Made by a program: the position numbers and the translations under genes
NCBI GenBank assembly: GCA_949878435.1
Contig: CATLAK010000015.1
Location: forward strand, 1 to 64,000
DNA: 64,000 bases
DNA from: an uncultured Lachnospiraceae bacterium
GTDB taxonomy: Bacteria > Bacillota > Clostridia > Lachnospirales > Lachnospiraceae
Direction of reading: 5' to 3'
Part shown: piece after piece, positions 26,935 through 36,022 of the stretch
Numbering within the stretch: the stretch's first letter is position 1
How the letters are laid out: every line of letters begins with the position of its first letter
The notes under the pieces: model-generated
What the model saw: the letters and a program-made list of their open reading frames with translations, nothing else
What the model was told of the DNA's origin: nothing
Database searches by the model: none

Positions 26935-28443
26935 TCAGAATTGTGTTGCAAAGCTCATGACTTTTGCCTGTGTCATATCTTCCGGTTTTTGAATCTCACC
27001 TGTAAGCTTACCGTTACACATGACATAAACTCTGTCTGCCATACCAAGAAGCTCCGACATTTCTGAAGAAATCATAATGATTGCTTTTCCCTGTTTTGCC
27101 AGTTCATTCATGATTTCATAAATTTCATGTTTTGCACCTACGTCGATACCGCGGGTAGGTTCATCCATAATAAGTACGTCCGGATCATTTGCAAGCCATC
27201 TGGAAACGATAACCTTCTGCTGGTTACCTCCCGAAAGATTTGCAATATGTTCTTTCATGCTGGGCGTCTTGATTCTCAACTTTTTAATATTTTCATCAAC
27301 AATGCCGTTGATGCGCTTATGATTTAACACGAATCCTGCTTTGAGGTATTTATTGTAGATGGATATACCCACATTATCTTTAATGGAAAGACATCCAAAA
27401 ATACCATTTCCACGGCGGTCTTCTGTAATCAGCCCTATGCCGGCATTCATTGCATCAATGGGATGTTTGATCTTAATCTTTTTCCCATGCATATAAATCT
27501 CACCGGAAGCCACACCGCGGATACCGAAGATACCTTCCATAAGCTCCGTTCTCTGTGCGCCTACCAGACCTCCAAATCCAAGAATCTCGCCCTTTCTGAG
27601 TTTAAAGCTTACATCCTGGAAGGATTTCGTATGAATGGAAGAAAGATTCTTTACTTCCATGATTACATCACCCGGTGAATTTACCTTATCGGGGTATACA
27701 TTGGTCAGTTCACGCCCGATCATCTTGGCAATAATCTGATCGGTGGTCATATCTGCTGCCGGCCAGGTCCCTACGTAAGTTCCGTCACGCATGATGGTAA
27801 TGTCATCCGCGATACGTTTGATTTCATCCATTTTATGTGAAATATAAACCATGGTTACGCCCTTTTCGCGCAAATCATTCATAATGCGGAAAAGAACCTC
27901 AACTTCATTGTCTGAAAGAGAAGAAGTCGGCTCGTCGAAGATTACTACCTTCGCCTGCTGGGAAACTGCTTTTGCAATTTCCACCGACTGCATCTGCCCG
28001 ATAGATAATGTTCCAAGCTGTGCCTTGGGATCAAAATCCATCTTAACTTCCTTCAGCCATTTCTCTGTTTCCTGATACATGGTTTTATGATCGATCCATT
28101 TTATAGGTCCAATACTTTTTGTTGGAAATCTTCCGAGATAAAGATTTTCTGCCACACTTCTTGCCGGTACCGGCTGCAATTCCTGGTGTACCATTGCAAT
28201 TCCATGTTTCATTGCTTCATCCGGATTGTTAACTTCAATTTTTTCACCATCCAGGTAAATTTCACCTGCGTCCATTTTGTAAATGCCGAAAAGACATTTC
28301 ATCAGAGTTGATTTCCCCGCACCATTCTCTCCCATCAATGCATGGACTGTTCCCGGACGAAGCGATAACTGTACGTTGTCAAGTGCCTTTACACCGGGGA
28401 ACGATTTGCAGATCCCCTTCAGCTCCAGTTTATACTCAGCCAT
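26935..28443 (-). CDS. mglA: galactose/methyl-galactoside ABC ATPase MglA
   Basis: A double-ATPase CUT2 protein of 502 residues. The first half has Walker A GENGAGKST near 40 and signature LSIGQMQ near 145. The second half has a degenerate Walker A (GLVGAQRTE near 290) and a normal signature LSGGNQQK near 405, with Walker B VLIMDEPTRGIDVG. This asymmetry is normal in the family. A strong aaaggagg precedes the ATG. An intercistronic hairpin separates it from mglB and may lower its level relative to the binding protein. Confidence 0.93.
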   Translation of the reverse strand: MAEYKLELKGICKSFPGVKALDNVQLSLRPGTVHALMGENGAGKSTLMKCLFGIYKMDAGEIYLDGEKIEVNNPDEAMKHGIAMVHQELQPVPARSVAENLYLGRFPTKSIGPIKWIDHKTMYQETEKWLKEVKMDFDPKAQLGTLSIGQMQSVEIAKAVSQQAKVVIFDEPTSSLSDNEVEVLFRIMNDLREKGVTMVYISHKMDEIKRIADDITIMRDGTYVGTWPAADMTTDQIIAKMIGRELTNVYPDKVNSPGDVIMEVKNLSSIHTKSFQDVSFKLRKGEILGFGGLVGAQRTELMEGIFGIRGVASGEIYMHGKKIKIKHPIDAMNAGIGLITEDRRGNGIFGCLSIKDNVGISIYNKYLKAGFVLNHKRINGIVDENIKKLRIKTPSMKEHIANLSGGNQQKVIVSRWLANDPDVLIMDEPTRGIDVGAKHEIYEIMNELAKQGKAIIMISSEMSELLGMADRVYVMCNGKLTGEIQKPEDMTQAKVMSFATQF

Positions 28444-28485
28444 TTTGCTCCTCCTTTTGTTTCATTTTACTATCATTCCCATAAG

Positions 28486-28535
28486 ATCAACGATCTCACA
28501 AAATCAACGACCCCACAAGGTCAACGATCTTGGCT
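28486..28535. repeat. three short imperfect direct repeats
   Basis: The unit TCAACGAtCtCACAA occurs three times in tandem with small changes between the mglA start and the intercistronic terminator (about 28487, 28503 and 28521). The meaning is unknown; it could be a protein or RNA interaction site or a simple slippage product. Confidence 0.45.
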
Positions 28536-28555
28536 TTAAGATTGCTGTTTTGATT

Positions 28556-28586
28556 AAAAAGGGCGGGTGCTGTAGGTAGCACCCGC
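28556..28586 (-). terminator. intercistronic terminator between mglB and mglA
   Basis: The stem GCGGGTGCT/AGCACCCGC (28563-28586) is followed on the minus strand by CCCTTTTTAA. It lies about 70 nt behind the mglB stop and about 110 nt before mglA, so it likely ends most transcripts after mglB. Confidence 0.8.
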
Positions 28587-28657
28587 ACCTTATTTTTGTT
28601 AACATTTAGATATCCCGTGAAATACGGTATCCATTGTCTTATTCATCTGACTGATGA

Positions 28658-29812
28658 TTATTTAACCATGTCAAGAATTTCCTGTGCGTTAGCCTGTGTT
28701 GCTTTTACGTAATCACAGCCAATATAATATTCATTTGCTTCACCTTTAAGGAAGCGGATTGCTGCGTCTGCTGCGCTGTGGGACTGTGAGAAGTGATCGT
28801 TAAATACGGTACCTGTCATTGTTCCAGCAATAACATCTTCCAAAGCTTCGGATAATGCATCAACGCCTACAAGGTAAATGTCTGTTCCAACGGTACGTCC
28901 AGCTGCTTCGATTGCCTGCAGTGCGCCCAGTGCCATTGCATCATTGTTACAGAAAACAACTTCGATGTCATTTCCGTACTGTCCAAGTGCATTAGCAACG
29001 ATTGACTGTGCCTGATCCTGCTGCCAGTTACCAACCTGATCAGAGAGACATTCTACTTCCCATCCTGCGTCTGTAAGAGCCTTTACAGAGAACTCTGTAC
29101 GATACTGAGCGTCAACGTTTTCGGGATCGCCTTCAACCATGATGTACTGAACTTTGCCGTCGCCGTTAAAGTCAACTGCTTCCAGTCCAAGGTCAACGAT
29201 CATTTCACCCTGCATGGTTCCTGACTGACGAGCATCACATCCAACGTATGTTACGTTCCAGCCATTGTCTGCCCATCTCTGCTCTTCAGAAGCATCCGGC
29301 TCACGGTTGATGTATACAAGAGGAATACCTGCTTCAACAACCTTATCTGTAATGGTCTCTGCGGAAGAAGAGTTAACCGGGTTGATGATGAGTACGTCTA
29401 CCTGATCTGCGATAAAGTTATCAATCTGTCCTGACTGTGTAGCCTGGTCGTTCTGTCCGTCAGCGATTGTGATGTTTTCTTTTGCAAATCCCTGTTCAAT
29501 CAGATAATTCTCAAGTTCTGTACGGAACAGTGTCATGAAGTTATCAGAGAACTGGTAAATGCAGACACCAACCTTTTTATCTGCGAGATCTCCGCCTGCT
29601 GCGTCTGCTGCGTCTGCTGCTGCATCAGCTGCGTCTGCTGCCTCTTCTGCCGGCGCTGCATCCTCTGTTGCTGTATCCTCTGCCGGTGCTGCATCTTCTG
29701 TTGCTGCACTGTCAGTATTTGCGGTTGTCTCGGATGAACCGCCGCCGCATCCTGTAAGCAGGGTTGCAAACATAGCTGTTGCAAGAATTACACCAATAAT
29801 TTTCTTTTTCAT
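28658..29812 (-). CDS. mglB: galactose-binding lipoprotein MglB
   Basis: Solute-binding lipoprotein of the CUT2 galactose importer, 384 residues. Lipobox LLTGC with Cys near 22, then a 50-residue low-complexity linker of Ala, Asp, Glu, Thr and Pro coded by GCN-like repeats. The binding domain starts at KKVGVCIYQFSDNFMT; typical are YINREPD, GDGKVQYIMVEGD and FCNNDAMALGALQAIEA. It is the first gene of mglBAC with a good aaggga site. A TATAAT box at about 29855 is visible, but its -35 box is poor, as expected for an activator-dependent promoter. Confidence 0.9.
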   Translation of the reverse strand: MKKKIIGVILATAMFATLLTGCGGGSSETTANTDSAATEDAAPAEDTATEDAAPAEEAADAADAAADAADAAGGDLADKKVGVCIYQFSDNFMTLFRTELENYLIEQGFAKENITIADGQNDQATQSGQIDNFIADQVDVLIINPVNSSSAETITDKVVEAGIPLVYINREPDASEEQRWADNGWNVTYVGCDARQSGTMQGEMIVDLGLEAVDFNGDGKVQYIMVEGDPENVDAQYRTEFSVKALTDAGWEVECLSDQVGNWQQDQAQSIVANALGQYGNDIEVVFCNNDAMALGALQAIEAAGRTVGTDIYLVGVDALSEALEDVIAGTMTGTVFNDHFSQSHSAADAAIRFLKGEANEYYIGCDYVKATQANAQEILDMVK

Positions 29813-30114
29813 TTTGAAAATCCTCCCTTGTTATTTGGTATCTTTCTTTGTTACATAAAGCATTATATCAATCCGTTTTTTTTTGGAACATATAAAATTC
29901 TTCTCTCTTTCTTAAAAATCCTTCTTTCTTGTTGTGCAAAGCGTATAATTTTCGATTATTTTCGATATGGCTTTTATATTATTTGTATATTTTTTCCTTG
30001 TTTTTCCGTATATGCTAAAATTGTACAAGAATTTTTGCATAAAATCCTGTTTTTACAGTGAAGGCAGCGCCTGCATGATTACATTAGGAAATATTTTTCT
30101 TCTTATATTAAGCA

Positions 30115-30143
30115 TTGACGAAGAGAAATCTATCCTTTACAAT
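30115..30143 (+). promoter_or_regulatory. promoter of the MATE gene
   Basis: TTGACG (30115-30120), 17-nt spacer, TACAAT (30138-30143), 70 nt before the ATG. The rest of the 400-nt gap 29813-30212 is A/T-rich with no gene that I can support. Confidence 0.75.
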
Positions 30144-30212
30144 AGTCTGACACGCACTTGTCACACTACCTATTATTCATATGAAATTTGACCTTTCAGA
30201 GGAGTCACACTT

Positions 30213-31613
30213 ATGTGGAAGAATTTTAAAAGAAAGTATATCGGAGACAAAGATTTCTATAAATACATATTGATTCTTGCAGTTCCTATGATCATCCAGA
30301 ACGCCATCACAAGCTTTGTGAGCTTCCTGGACAATATCATGGTTGGACAAATCGGTACGGAGCAGATGTCAGGGGTTGCCATCGTCAACCAGCTGATGTT
30401 TGTTTTTAATATCTGTATTTTTGGCGGCGTATCCGGCGCTGGGATTTTTGGCACCCAGTTTTTTGGAAAGGGAGATCACGAAGGGCACAAACATGCTTTC
30501 CGTTTCAAACTCTATGCCTGTGCATTTATCACGGGTATTGCCCTTTTGCTTTTCGGTTTTCTTGACACACAGTTAATTTCCTTATACTTAAACGACACTG
30601 GCAGCGTAGGCGATATCCATCTTGCCCTTCAATACGGCAAAGAATATCTGGCTATCATGATGATTGGTCTTATCCCTTTTTCTCTGGGACAGGCATACAC
30701 CAGCACCATCCGTGAAACCGGGCAGACTTTTGTCCCCATGCTGGCAGGCATTGCGGCGGTGGTCACCAATCTGATCCTAGATTACATATTGATTTTCGGC
30801 GTCTTCGGCTCTCCCGCTCTGGGCGTCCAGGGCGCTGCAATAGCAACCGTGATTGCGCGTTTCGTGGAATGTTTCATTGTGGTATTCTGGACTCATTCTC
30901 ATAAGGAAAAGAATCGCTATATCATCGGCGCTTACCGCAGTCCAAAAATTCCTTGGACAATCTTGAAGGGGATTTTTATTAAGGGAAGTCCTCTGATGTT
31001 CAATGAAATGTTCTGGGCAGCCGGCATGGCTGTCATTTCTCAGTGCTATGCTGTCCGCGGACTGGAAGTGGTTGCCGCACAGAATATTTCCTCCACCATC
31101 AGCAACCTGTTCAATATCATCTACATTCAGTTGGGCGGCTGTATTTCCATCGTGGTCGGTCAGCAGCTTGGTGCCGGCAGGATAGAGGAAGCCAAAGATA
31201 CGGACAACAAGATGATCTTCTTCAGTGTTTTCTGCTGTTCCTGCGTGGCGGCAGTCATGGTTTTGATGGGCAGATTTTTCCCTTCTATCTATAACACGGA
31301 AGAAAGCATCAAGGAACTTGCAAAATCCTTTATCGTAATCTCCGCTCTTGTAATGCCGCTGTGCGCTTACTGCCACTGCGCCTATTTCACCCTGCGCTCC
31401 GGCGGCAAGACCATCGTCACCTTCCTGTTCGACAGCGTTTATACATGGGTGCTCGTGATTCCTTTTGCCTATAGCCTGGCGAACTTTACGGCGCTTCCTA
31501 TCACCTTCATCTTTTTCCTCGTACAGTTCACGGAACTGATCAAGGTGATTATCGGATACTTCATGGTAAGAAGCGGGGTCTGGCTGCAGAATATCGTGAC
31601 CGACCAAGCATAA
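30213..31613 (+). CDS. MATE family efflux transporter
   Basis: A 466-residue exporter of the multidrug and toxin extrusion family (NorM/DinF branch), with about 12 hydrophobic helices. Family features are FLDNIMVGQIGTEQMSGVAIV in the first 60 residues (shown only in part here), AQNISSTISNLFNI near 290, and GQQLGAGRIEEAK near 320. It exchanges cations for organic cations or other toxic compounds; the substrate is unknown. Transcribed alone from its own promoter with a gaggag site, convergent with hicB. Confidence 0.92.
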   Translation: MWKNFKRKYIGDKDFYKYILILAVPMIIQNAITSFVSFLDNIMVGQIGTEQMSGVAIVNQLMFVFNICIFGGVSGAGIFGTQFFGKGDHEGHKHAFRFKLYACAFITGIALLLFGFLDTQLISLYLNDTGSVGDIHLALQYGKEYLAIMMIGLIPFSLGQAYTSTIRETGQTFVPMLAGIAAVVTNLILDYILIFGVFGSPALGVQGAAIATVIARFVECFIVVFWTHSHKEKNRYIIGAYRSPKIPWTILKGIFIKGSPLMFNEMFWAAGMAVISQCYAVRGLEVVAAQNISSTISNLFNIIYIQLGGCISIVVGQQLGAGRIEEAKDTDNKMIFFSVFCCSCVAAVMVLMGRFFPSIYNTEESIKELAKSFIVISALVMPLCAYCHCAYFTLRSGGKTIVTFLFDSVYTWVLVIPFAYSLANFTALPITFIFFLVQFTELIKVIIGYFMVRSGVWLQNIVTDQA

Positions 31614-31620
31614 ACAAGGC

Positions 31621-31956
31621 TTACGCCTCTACTGCTCTCGCTAGTGCCATTGCAACAAACGTATTTAAACTGACATTCTTTTCATCGGCTTTGATTGTTG
31701 CCATGCGGTGCAGTTCTGGCGTAACCCGCACATTAAAAGAACCTTTAAATGATTTTTCCGGCTGTATACCCTTTTGCTTACAAAAAGATAAGTATTCATC
31801 TACCGCGTGATGAAAATCTTCCTTAAGCTCTGCAATGCTCTGTCCTTCATAGGAAAACATTCCCTTTAGCCCCAAAACTTTGCCATATAGGCAATCACCT
31901 TCACTGGAATACTCTACTGTCCCTATATAACTTTTATAATTCATATAATGGCTCAT
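31621..31956 (-). CDS. orphan HicB-like protein
   Basis: A 111-residue HicB antitoxin-type protein. The N-terminal degraded RNase-H-like fold has YIGTVEYSSEGDCLYGKVLGL, and the C-terminus is a ribbon-helix-helix with NVRVTPELHRMATIKADEK and a final LARAV helix. HicB normally neutralises the HicA mRNA nuclease coded next to it; no hicA is present within 300 nt on either side. Start at 31956 chosen for its gcgagg site; the frame is open to 32031. It may be a solitary regulator or a remnant. Confidence 0.8.
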   Translation of the reverse strand: MSHYMNYKSYIGTVEYSSEGDCLYGKVLGLKGMFSYEGQSIAELKEDFHHAVDEYLSFCKQKGIQPEKSFKGSFNVRVTPELHRMATIKADEKNVSLNTFVAMALARAVEA

Positions 31957-32031
31957 AGCAGACCCTCGCTTTCCAAAGTTTCCTTTATGTACCTTAATAT
32001 ATTTTTCCTGTCTTATCTTCCAAATATCCAA

Positions 32032-32252
32032 AACATTGTAAAGTTTTTAAAATGTTGAAAAAAATATTTGTTCTAGGATTATAATAAAATGATGCTTTTA
32101 TATCAATGATTTTCATATTTTTTTAAGAATTTAATTCTTTATTTTATAAAGTTCAAAGTAGCAGGAGACAAAAAGGTCTTTCTGCCATTTTGCCTCCTGC
32201 TATCTTATATGATGCTCCTATCTTGTATGATGCTTTTACCTTATATTTTGCA
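32032..32252. other. A/T-rich gap without gene
   Basis: No coding sequence is supported. The stretch holds long A and T runs and, near 32195-32240, three near-copies of CTTATaTGATGCT-like sequence that look like local duplication. Nothing like hicA is seen. Confidence 0.5.
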
Positions 32253-33017
32253 TTAAGGGATCTGTATCAGCTCCCCTGCCATCTCCAGCAGTACCTCTGC
32301 CGGCGCGGCTTTATATAAGCTGATTAGTTCATATCTGACGCCATCCTTCTCCCACACTGCGCTTGATACCTGGTTTCCGGAACTTTCATCGGTACCATCA
32401 GAAATATCCCCTTCACTGCGCTCCCGGGCTACAAGTTCTTCCGCTGTCACTTCATATTCCACTGTCACCCATTCACAGGCATCAACATAATAGTTCACCT
32501 CAACTCCGTTTATGTTGACCGTCTGTGCAGGTGTCCGCCCCTCCTCCTCATGGTATGCGGCATTCTCTGTTTTCAGGAAAAGTATATCTTCGCCCGCTTT
32601 CTCATAGTTGATACTGATACCCTTATTTTCTGAAACAACATTGTTACCGCTGTCTAAACCTGTATAATTGTCTATATACATTTCCGAAAATGTATATCCA
32701 TTAGAAAATGTTTCGACCGCGTCTACCTCAAATCCAGCCATTTCTTCAAGCTTAAAAAGCTGATCAAAATCAGTGACAGCACTTAGCCCCGAACCTGCTA
32801 TGATGGTGACGATTTTGCCTGATGCTGCCACGCTCACCGTCCCTACCAGAAGGCAGCATGCCGCCGCAAGAATTACCGTCTTTTTGATACCGAAACGCTT
32901 CACTTTCTTTTCCTCCATTTCTCTTTTCAAATTCTGATTCAAACGTTCATCAGGAATGATAGGAGAAAGGGTCTGCCGCAAAATCTGATCTGTTTTTTCA
33001 TCATTCATATCCTGCAA
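32253..33017 (-). CDS. probable anti-sigma factor
   Basis: A 254-residue protein with a cytoplasmic N-terminus of about 45 residues, one membrane helix (about 46-65) and an extracytoplasmic domain with beta-rich character and a DUF4367-like style. Its start overlaps the sigma-factor gene by about 17 bases. The topology and coupling are those of a membrane anti-sigma factor; direct family recognition is weak, so the role is mainly from context. Confidence 0.65.
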   Translation of the reverse strand: MQDMNDEKTDQILRQTLSPIIPDERLNQNLKREMEEKKVKRFGIKKTVILAAACCLLVGTVSVAASGKIVTIIAGSGLSAVTDFDQLFKLEEMAGFEVDAVETFSNGYTFSEMYIDNYTGLDSGNNVVSENKGISINYEKAGEDILFLKTENAAYHEEEGRTPAQTVNINGVEVNYYVDACEWVTVEYEVTAEELVARERSEGDISDGTDESSGNQVSSAVWEKDGVRYELISLYKAAPAEVLLEMAGELIQIP

Positions 33018-33534
33018 CCTCCATTTTTTCCTTGATTATTGCTCTTGCCTTATGCAGCCTGCTCTTTACGGTTCCCTCCGGCACTTTCAACACCTTTGCA
33101 ATTTCCTTGACAGAAAGCTCGGAGGAATAAAACAAACAGATGGGAAGGCGGTATTTTTCATCCAGACGGGAAACGCATTCCATTACATATGCCTTCTCCT
33201 CCTTCAGAAGCATCCCCTCCTCCGGGTTCTCTCCGAACCCGGTCTTTTCCAACAGGTCGGCATGCTGCTCATCCAGAAAGCTTTCCATGCCCGCGATCCT
33301 CTGCCGCCAGGCATACTTCCTGCGCCTGTTTTTCCATAGCCTGACTGCAATCGACAACAGATAGCTTTTGGGATTCTGCTGCCTGTCTATCTTATCCTTC
33401 AGCTCCAGCGCCTTCATGAAAGTGTCCTGGTATAAGTCGTCTCCGTCCTGTCTGTTTCCCGTAACCTGCCTGCAAAATCCATAAATATCTTTCCCGTAGA
33501 TATCTATACATTCTTCCAGCTGTATCAGTGTCAT
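33001..33534 (-). CDS. ECF-type RNA polymerase sigma factor
   Basis: A 177-residue group 4 sigma factor. Region 2 contains QDGDDLYQDTFMKALE near residue 30 and region 4 contains LSVKEIAKVLKVPEGTVKSRLHKAR near residue 140 (quoted only in part by motif: a typical HTH ending SRLHKAR). Start at 33534 chosen because aaaggagc lies eight bases upstream; a frame to 33630 overlaps the FtsW-type gene by the sequence ATGA but has no ribosome site. It probably directs its own operon in response to envelope signals relayed by the product at 32253. Confidence 0.88.
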   Translation of the reverse strand: MTLIQLEECIDIYGKDIYGFCRQVTGNRQDGDDLYQDTFMKALELKDKIDRQQNPKSYLLSIAVRLWKNRRRKYAWRQRIAGMESFLDEQHADLLEKTGFGENPEEGMLLKEEKAYVMECVSRLDEKYRLPICLFYSSELSVKEIAKVLKVPEGTVKSRLHKARAIIKEKMEVAGYE

Positions 33535-33626
33535 TACATAAAGCTCCTTTTGCCTGCCGGCATAATTCTTTGACGTCAAAGGTTTATCACCCTTCAACAA
33601 TACATTGTAATAACCAAGGAGGAGGT

Positions 33627-35009
33627 TCATTCTTTTTCTAAAGAAACGGAAATTTTTACCCTGGGCATTTTCCTGTCCCTTTTACGGACAGGCAATTCTT
33701 TGGGAAGTACATGCTTATATCTCCCCACGCTCATCACAATCCCCGCCAGAATATAGGAAACAATCACGTTTGATCCGCCTGCGGAGATAAACGGTATATC
33801 TATTGAAATATATGGAAGAACCCCGATATTTTCCAAAAAATACAGAAGGAGCAGCGTTGAGAATACCATCCCGCAGCCACAGGAGATCATCATCCCAAGC
33901 TCATTCTTCTGCCCCAGAGAAATACGGAAAATCAAAAACAGTATCCATCCGAAAAGCACTGCCAAACCAATTACCGCCGCATATCCGAAGACGGACGCCA
34001 CAAATGCCAGCACATAGCTTTGATTAAAGCCGGGCACTGTTGTCACGAACTCCGAAAAATCTGCCCCATACCCCATTCCAATCCATCTGCTGCCGCGCAG
34101 GATTTCCATTACCCTGCAGCGGACATAATTTGCCCCCTGGGGATCCAGCCCCAAAAGCAGCCTGGTCTTCCTGATTCGGTCAGCGGTAAGCGCAAAAAGG
34201 TACACCAGACCGCCAAGAATAATGCCCATCCAGAACACCGCCAAAAAACATTTCCGTCTCCTTATTTGAAACCATCCCCTCAAAACCGCCGTTGAAAAAA
34301 GAAAAAGCAACATCAAAAACAGCATTACGAAAGAACTTAAACTGTCCATCATGCAGATGACAGGCAGGACCATCAGCGCCATCCACAAAAGGCTCTTTAC
34401 AATTCCCCACCTATGCTCTCCCCGGTACTTATACAAAATCGCCCCATACACCGGCACGCATAAATAAATCCACGGAATCAGCCCCATGGTCAGTCCGCCA
34501 ATCGAGATCCACCTGACAGCCCCATTGATTTCCCTTCCCAAAAGGAAATAGGACAGCAGCATAACACCCAAAAGCCCTAACGCCGTTCCCACACTATGCT
34601 CCGCCAAAAAGCTATAATCAACCATACACACCAGAACCATCGCAAAAAATCCAATCCCCGTATAGACTGCCTGACGTATCACATATTCTGGTCCCAGCTC
34701 CGGAGAGCTGCCTCCGAATGCTGCATGGATCAAAATACTGACGATACCGATTACTGCCATAAGTGCCATCATTCCCCATGGAATCTGGGGACGGTGGACT
34801 CTGTCCATGGATACCCCTGCTTCCACCGGGTCTCCCATATCCCTTACCGCCGCTTCCATTGCTTTGTCTTCTTCCATCCCCTGTTCCCTGTAAGAATAAA
34901 TCTGATCCTCTATGTGCTTTTCCACTTCATCCGCCACCATGCCGCGCGCCTTCACACAGCGGATCTGTTCCGTCAAGATGCGGATATATTCCTCTTTGCC
35001 CATATCCAC
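33627..35009 (-). CDS. FtsW/RodA/SpoVE family protein with N-terminal HAAS domain
   Basis: A 460-residue polytopic protein. Residues 1-75 are a soluble HAAS/permease-prefix domain (VEKHIEDQIYSYREQGMEED, then AVRDMGDPVEAG). The rest has about ten helices and SEDS-family signatures such as GREINGAVRWISIGG near 155, YILAFV-like segments and FISAGGSNVIVSYILAGI near 410. SEDS proteins polymerise or flip peptidoglycan precursors. The fusion and its operon with PadR and an ECF sigma factor suggest an alternative, inducible cell-wall enzyme rather than the housekeeping FtsW or RodA. Six bases follow padR. Confidence 0.85.
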   Translation of the reverse strand: MDMGKEEYIRILTEQIRCVKARGMVADEVEKHIEDQIYSYREQGMEEDKAMEAAVRDMGDPVEAGVSMDRVHRPQIPWGMMALMAVIGIVSILIHAAFGGSSPELGPEYVIRQAVYTGIGFFAMVLVCMVDYSFLAEHSVGTALGLLGVMLLSYFLLGREINGAVRWISIGGLTMGLIPWIYLCVPVYGAILYKYRGEHRWGIVKSLLWMALMVLPVICMMDSLSSFVMLFLMLLFLFSTAVLRGWFQIRRRKCFLAVFWMGIILGGLVYLFALTADRIRKTRLLLGLDPQGANYVRCRVMEILRGSRWIGMGYGADFSEFVTTVPGFNQSYVLAFVASVFGYAAVIGLAVLFGWILFLIFRISLGQKNELGMMISCGCGMVFSTLLLLYFLENIGVLPYISIDIPFISAGGSNVIVSYILAGIVMSVGRYKHVLPKELPVRKRDRKMPRVKISVSLEKE

Positions 35010-35014
35010 ACCCC

Positions 35015-35344
35015 CTACATTTCAAGCGCGAGCACCTGAGTCACCGCTTTTGCATACTCCTGCCATTCTTCTTTCTTTCTGCCAAGCACCTTCCTGCCAT
35101 CTTTGGTGATACTGTAGTATTTCCTCACCTTGCCCAAAACCTCTTCCTCATATGAAGTGAGCAGGTTCTTTTCCTCCAGCGAATGGAGCAGCGGGTACAT
35201 GGTTCCTGCTTTAAGTTCAAACACATTCTGGGAACGCTGCCGCAGCGTATCGATCATCTCATAACCGTACATATCCTTCTCCGAAAGCAGCTTTAAAAGC
35301 AGCATCGCCATACTTCCGGAAACTAACGTCTTATCAATTGCCAT
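35015..35344 (-). CDS. PadR family transcriptional regulator
   Basis: A 109-residue winged-helix regulator. The PadR features are LLKLLSEKDMYGYEMIDTL near residue 15, AGTMYPLLHSLEEKNLL near 45 and the wing with KYYSITKDGRKVLG near 75. It is the first gene of the operon with the HAAS-FtsW, sigma and anti-sigma genes. PadR proteins paired with HAAS-domain membrane proteins typically repress their own operon. A good aggaga site precedes the ATG. Confidence 0.92.
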   Translation of the reverse strand: MAIDKTLVSGSMAMLLLKLLSEKDMYGYEMIDTLRQRSQNVFELKAGTMYPLLHSLEEKNLLTSYEEEVLGKVRKYYSITKDGRKVLGRKKEEWQEYAKAVTQVLALEM

Positions 35345-35420
35345 ATGATTTTCTCCTTCTATATAGTCATTCTATATATTGAACACCTATAGTATATATA
35401 GATAACCTATATATGTCAAT

Positions 35421-35937
35421 CTAAAAACTAATTATTTTTACCTTCCAAGTAGCAGTTCGACCTGCTTTTTCATTTAAATAATTCTTTGCTATCTCAAAAT
35501 CAGAACGTTTAATCTCTCTCCCAGCCCACGATGTTAATCCCATATTGTCTTTTTCCGCATCCGCTCGTTGATAGATTACTTCTGCCGCCAAGATTTTTAA
35601 GGCGCTCGTCATCCAGTGCAAATCCTTTTTTCATATATTCTTTCAAAATGGAAGTCGCCCATATTCTGAATTGCGTTCCTCTAAGGGATTTTGCCCGATA
35701 ACCAACTGAAATAATAACATCCAAATTATAGAAATCCGCCTGATAGGTCTTACCGTCAGAAGCAGTATAGGCAAATTTTGCCCAAACTGCTTCTTTTACT
35801 AATTCTCCCTCTTTAAAAATATTTCTTACATGCTTTCCTATCACACTTTTATCCCGCTGAAATAATTCAGCCATCTGATCAATAGATAGCCAAACCGTAT
35901 CATGATCAAATGTTACTTCTATATTTTGTAACTCCAT
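35421..35937 (-). pseudogene. RhuM-family (virulence RhuM/Fic-associated) gene remnant
   Basis: The first 120 residues match the RhuM family well (DTVWLSIDQMAELFQRDKS, then RAKSLRGTQFRIWAT and KKGFALDDERLKNLGG). After that the reading frame changes: the C-terminal part continues in another frame as AAEVIYQRADAEKDNMGLTS and IAKNYLNE. About 100 residues between these blocks are missing and the end is cut. This is therefore an internally deleted, frameshifted and truncated copy. It lies in a small decay zone with the ATPase remnant and repeat R3. Confidence 0.85.
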
Positions 35938-36022
35938 CTTCTGTGGTATACATAATTATATTTGATTGTGGCATAATATTCTCCTATGTATGATAATGTT
36001 TCTAAATATTACAAATTTTAAA

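Noticed and set aside
28486-28535. CRISPR-like array
   Set aside because: Only three imperfect units without regular unique spacers, and no cas gene in the window.
30777-31607. 276-codon minus-strand frame opposite the MATE gene
   Set aside because: It is the antisense of a good transporter gene and has no recognisable domain.
31957-32252. HicA toxin gene beside hicB
   Set aside because: All frames near hicB were read; none contains a HicA-like dsRBD-fold sequence.
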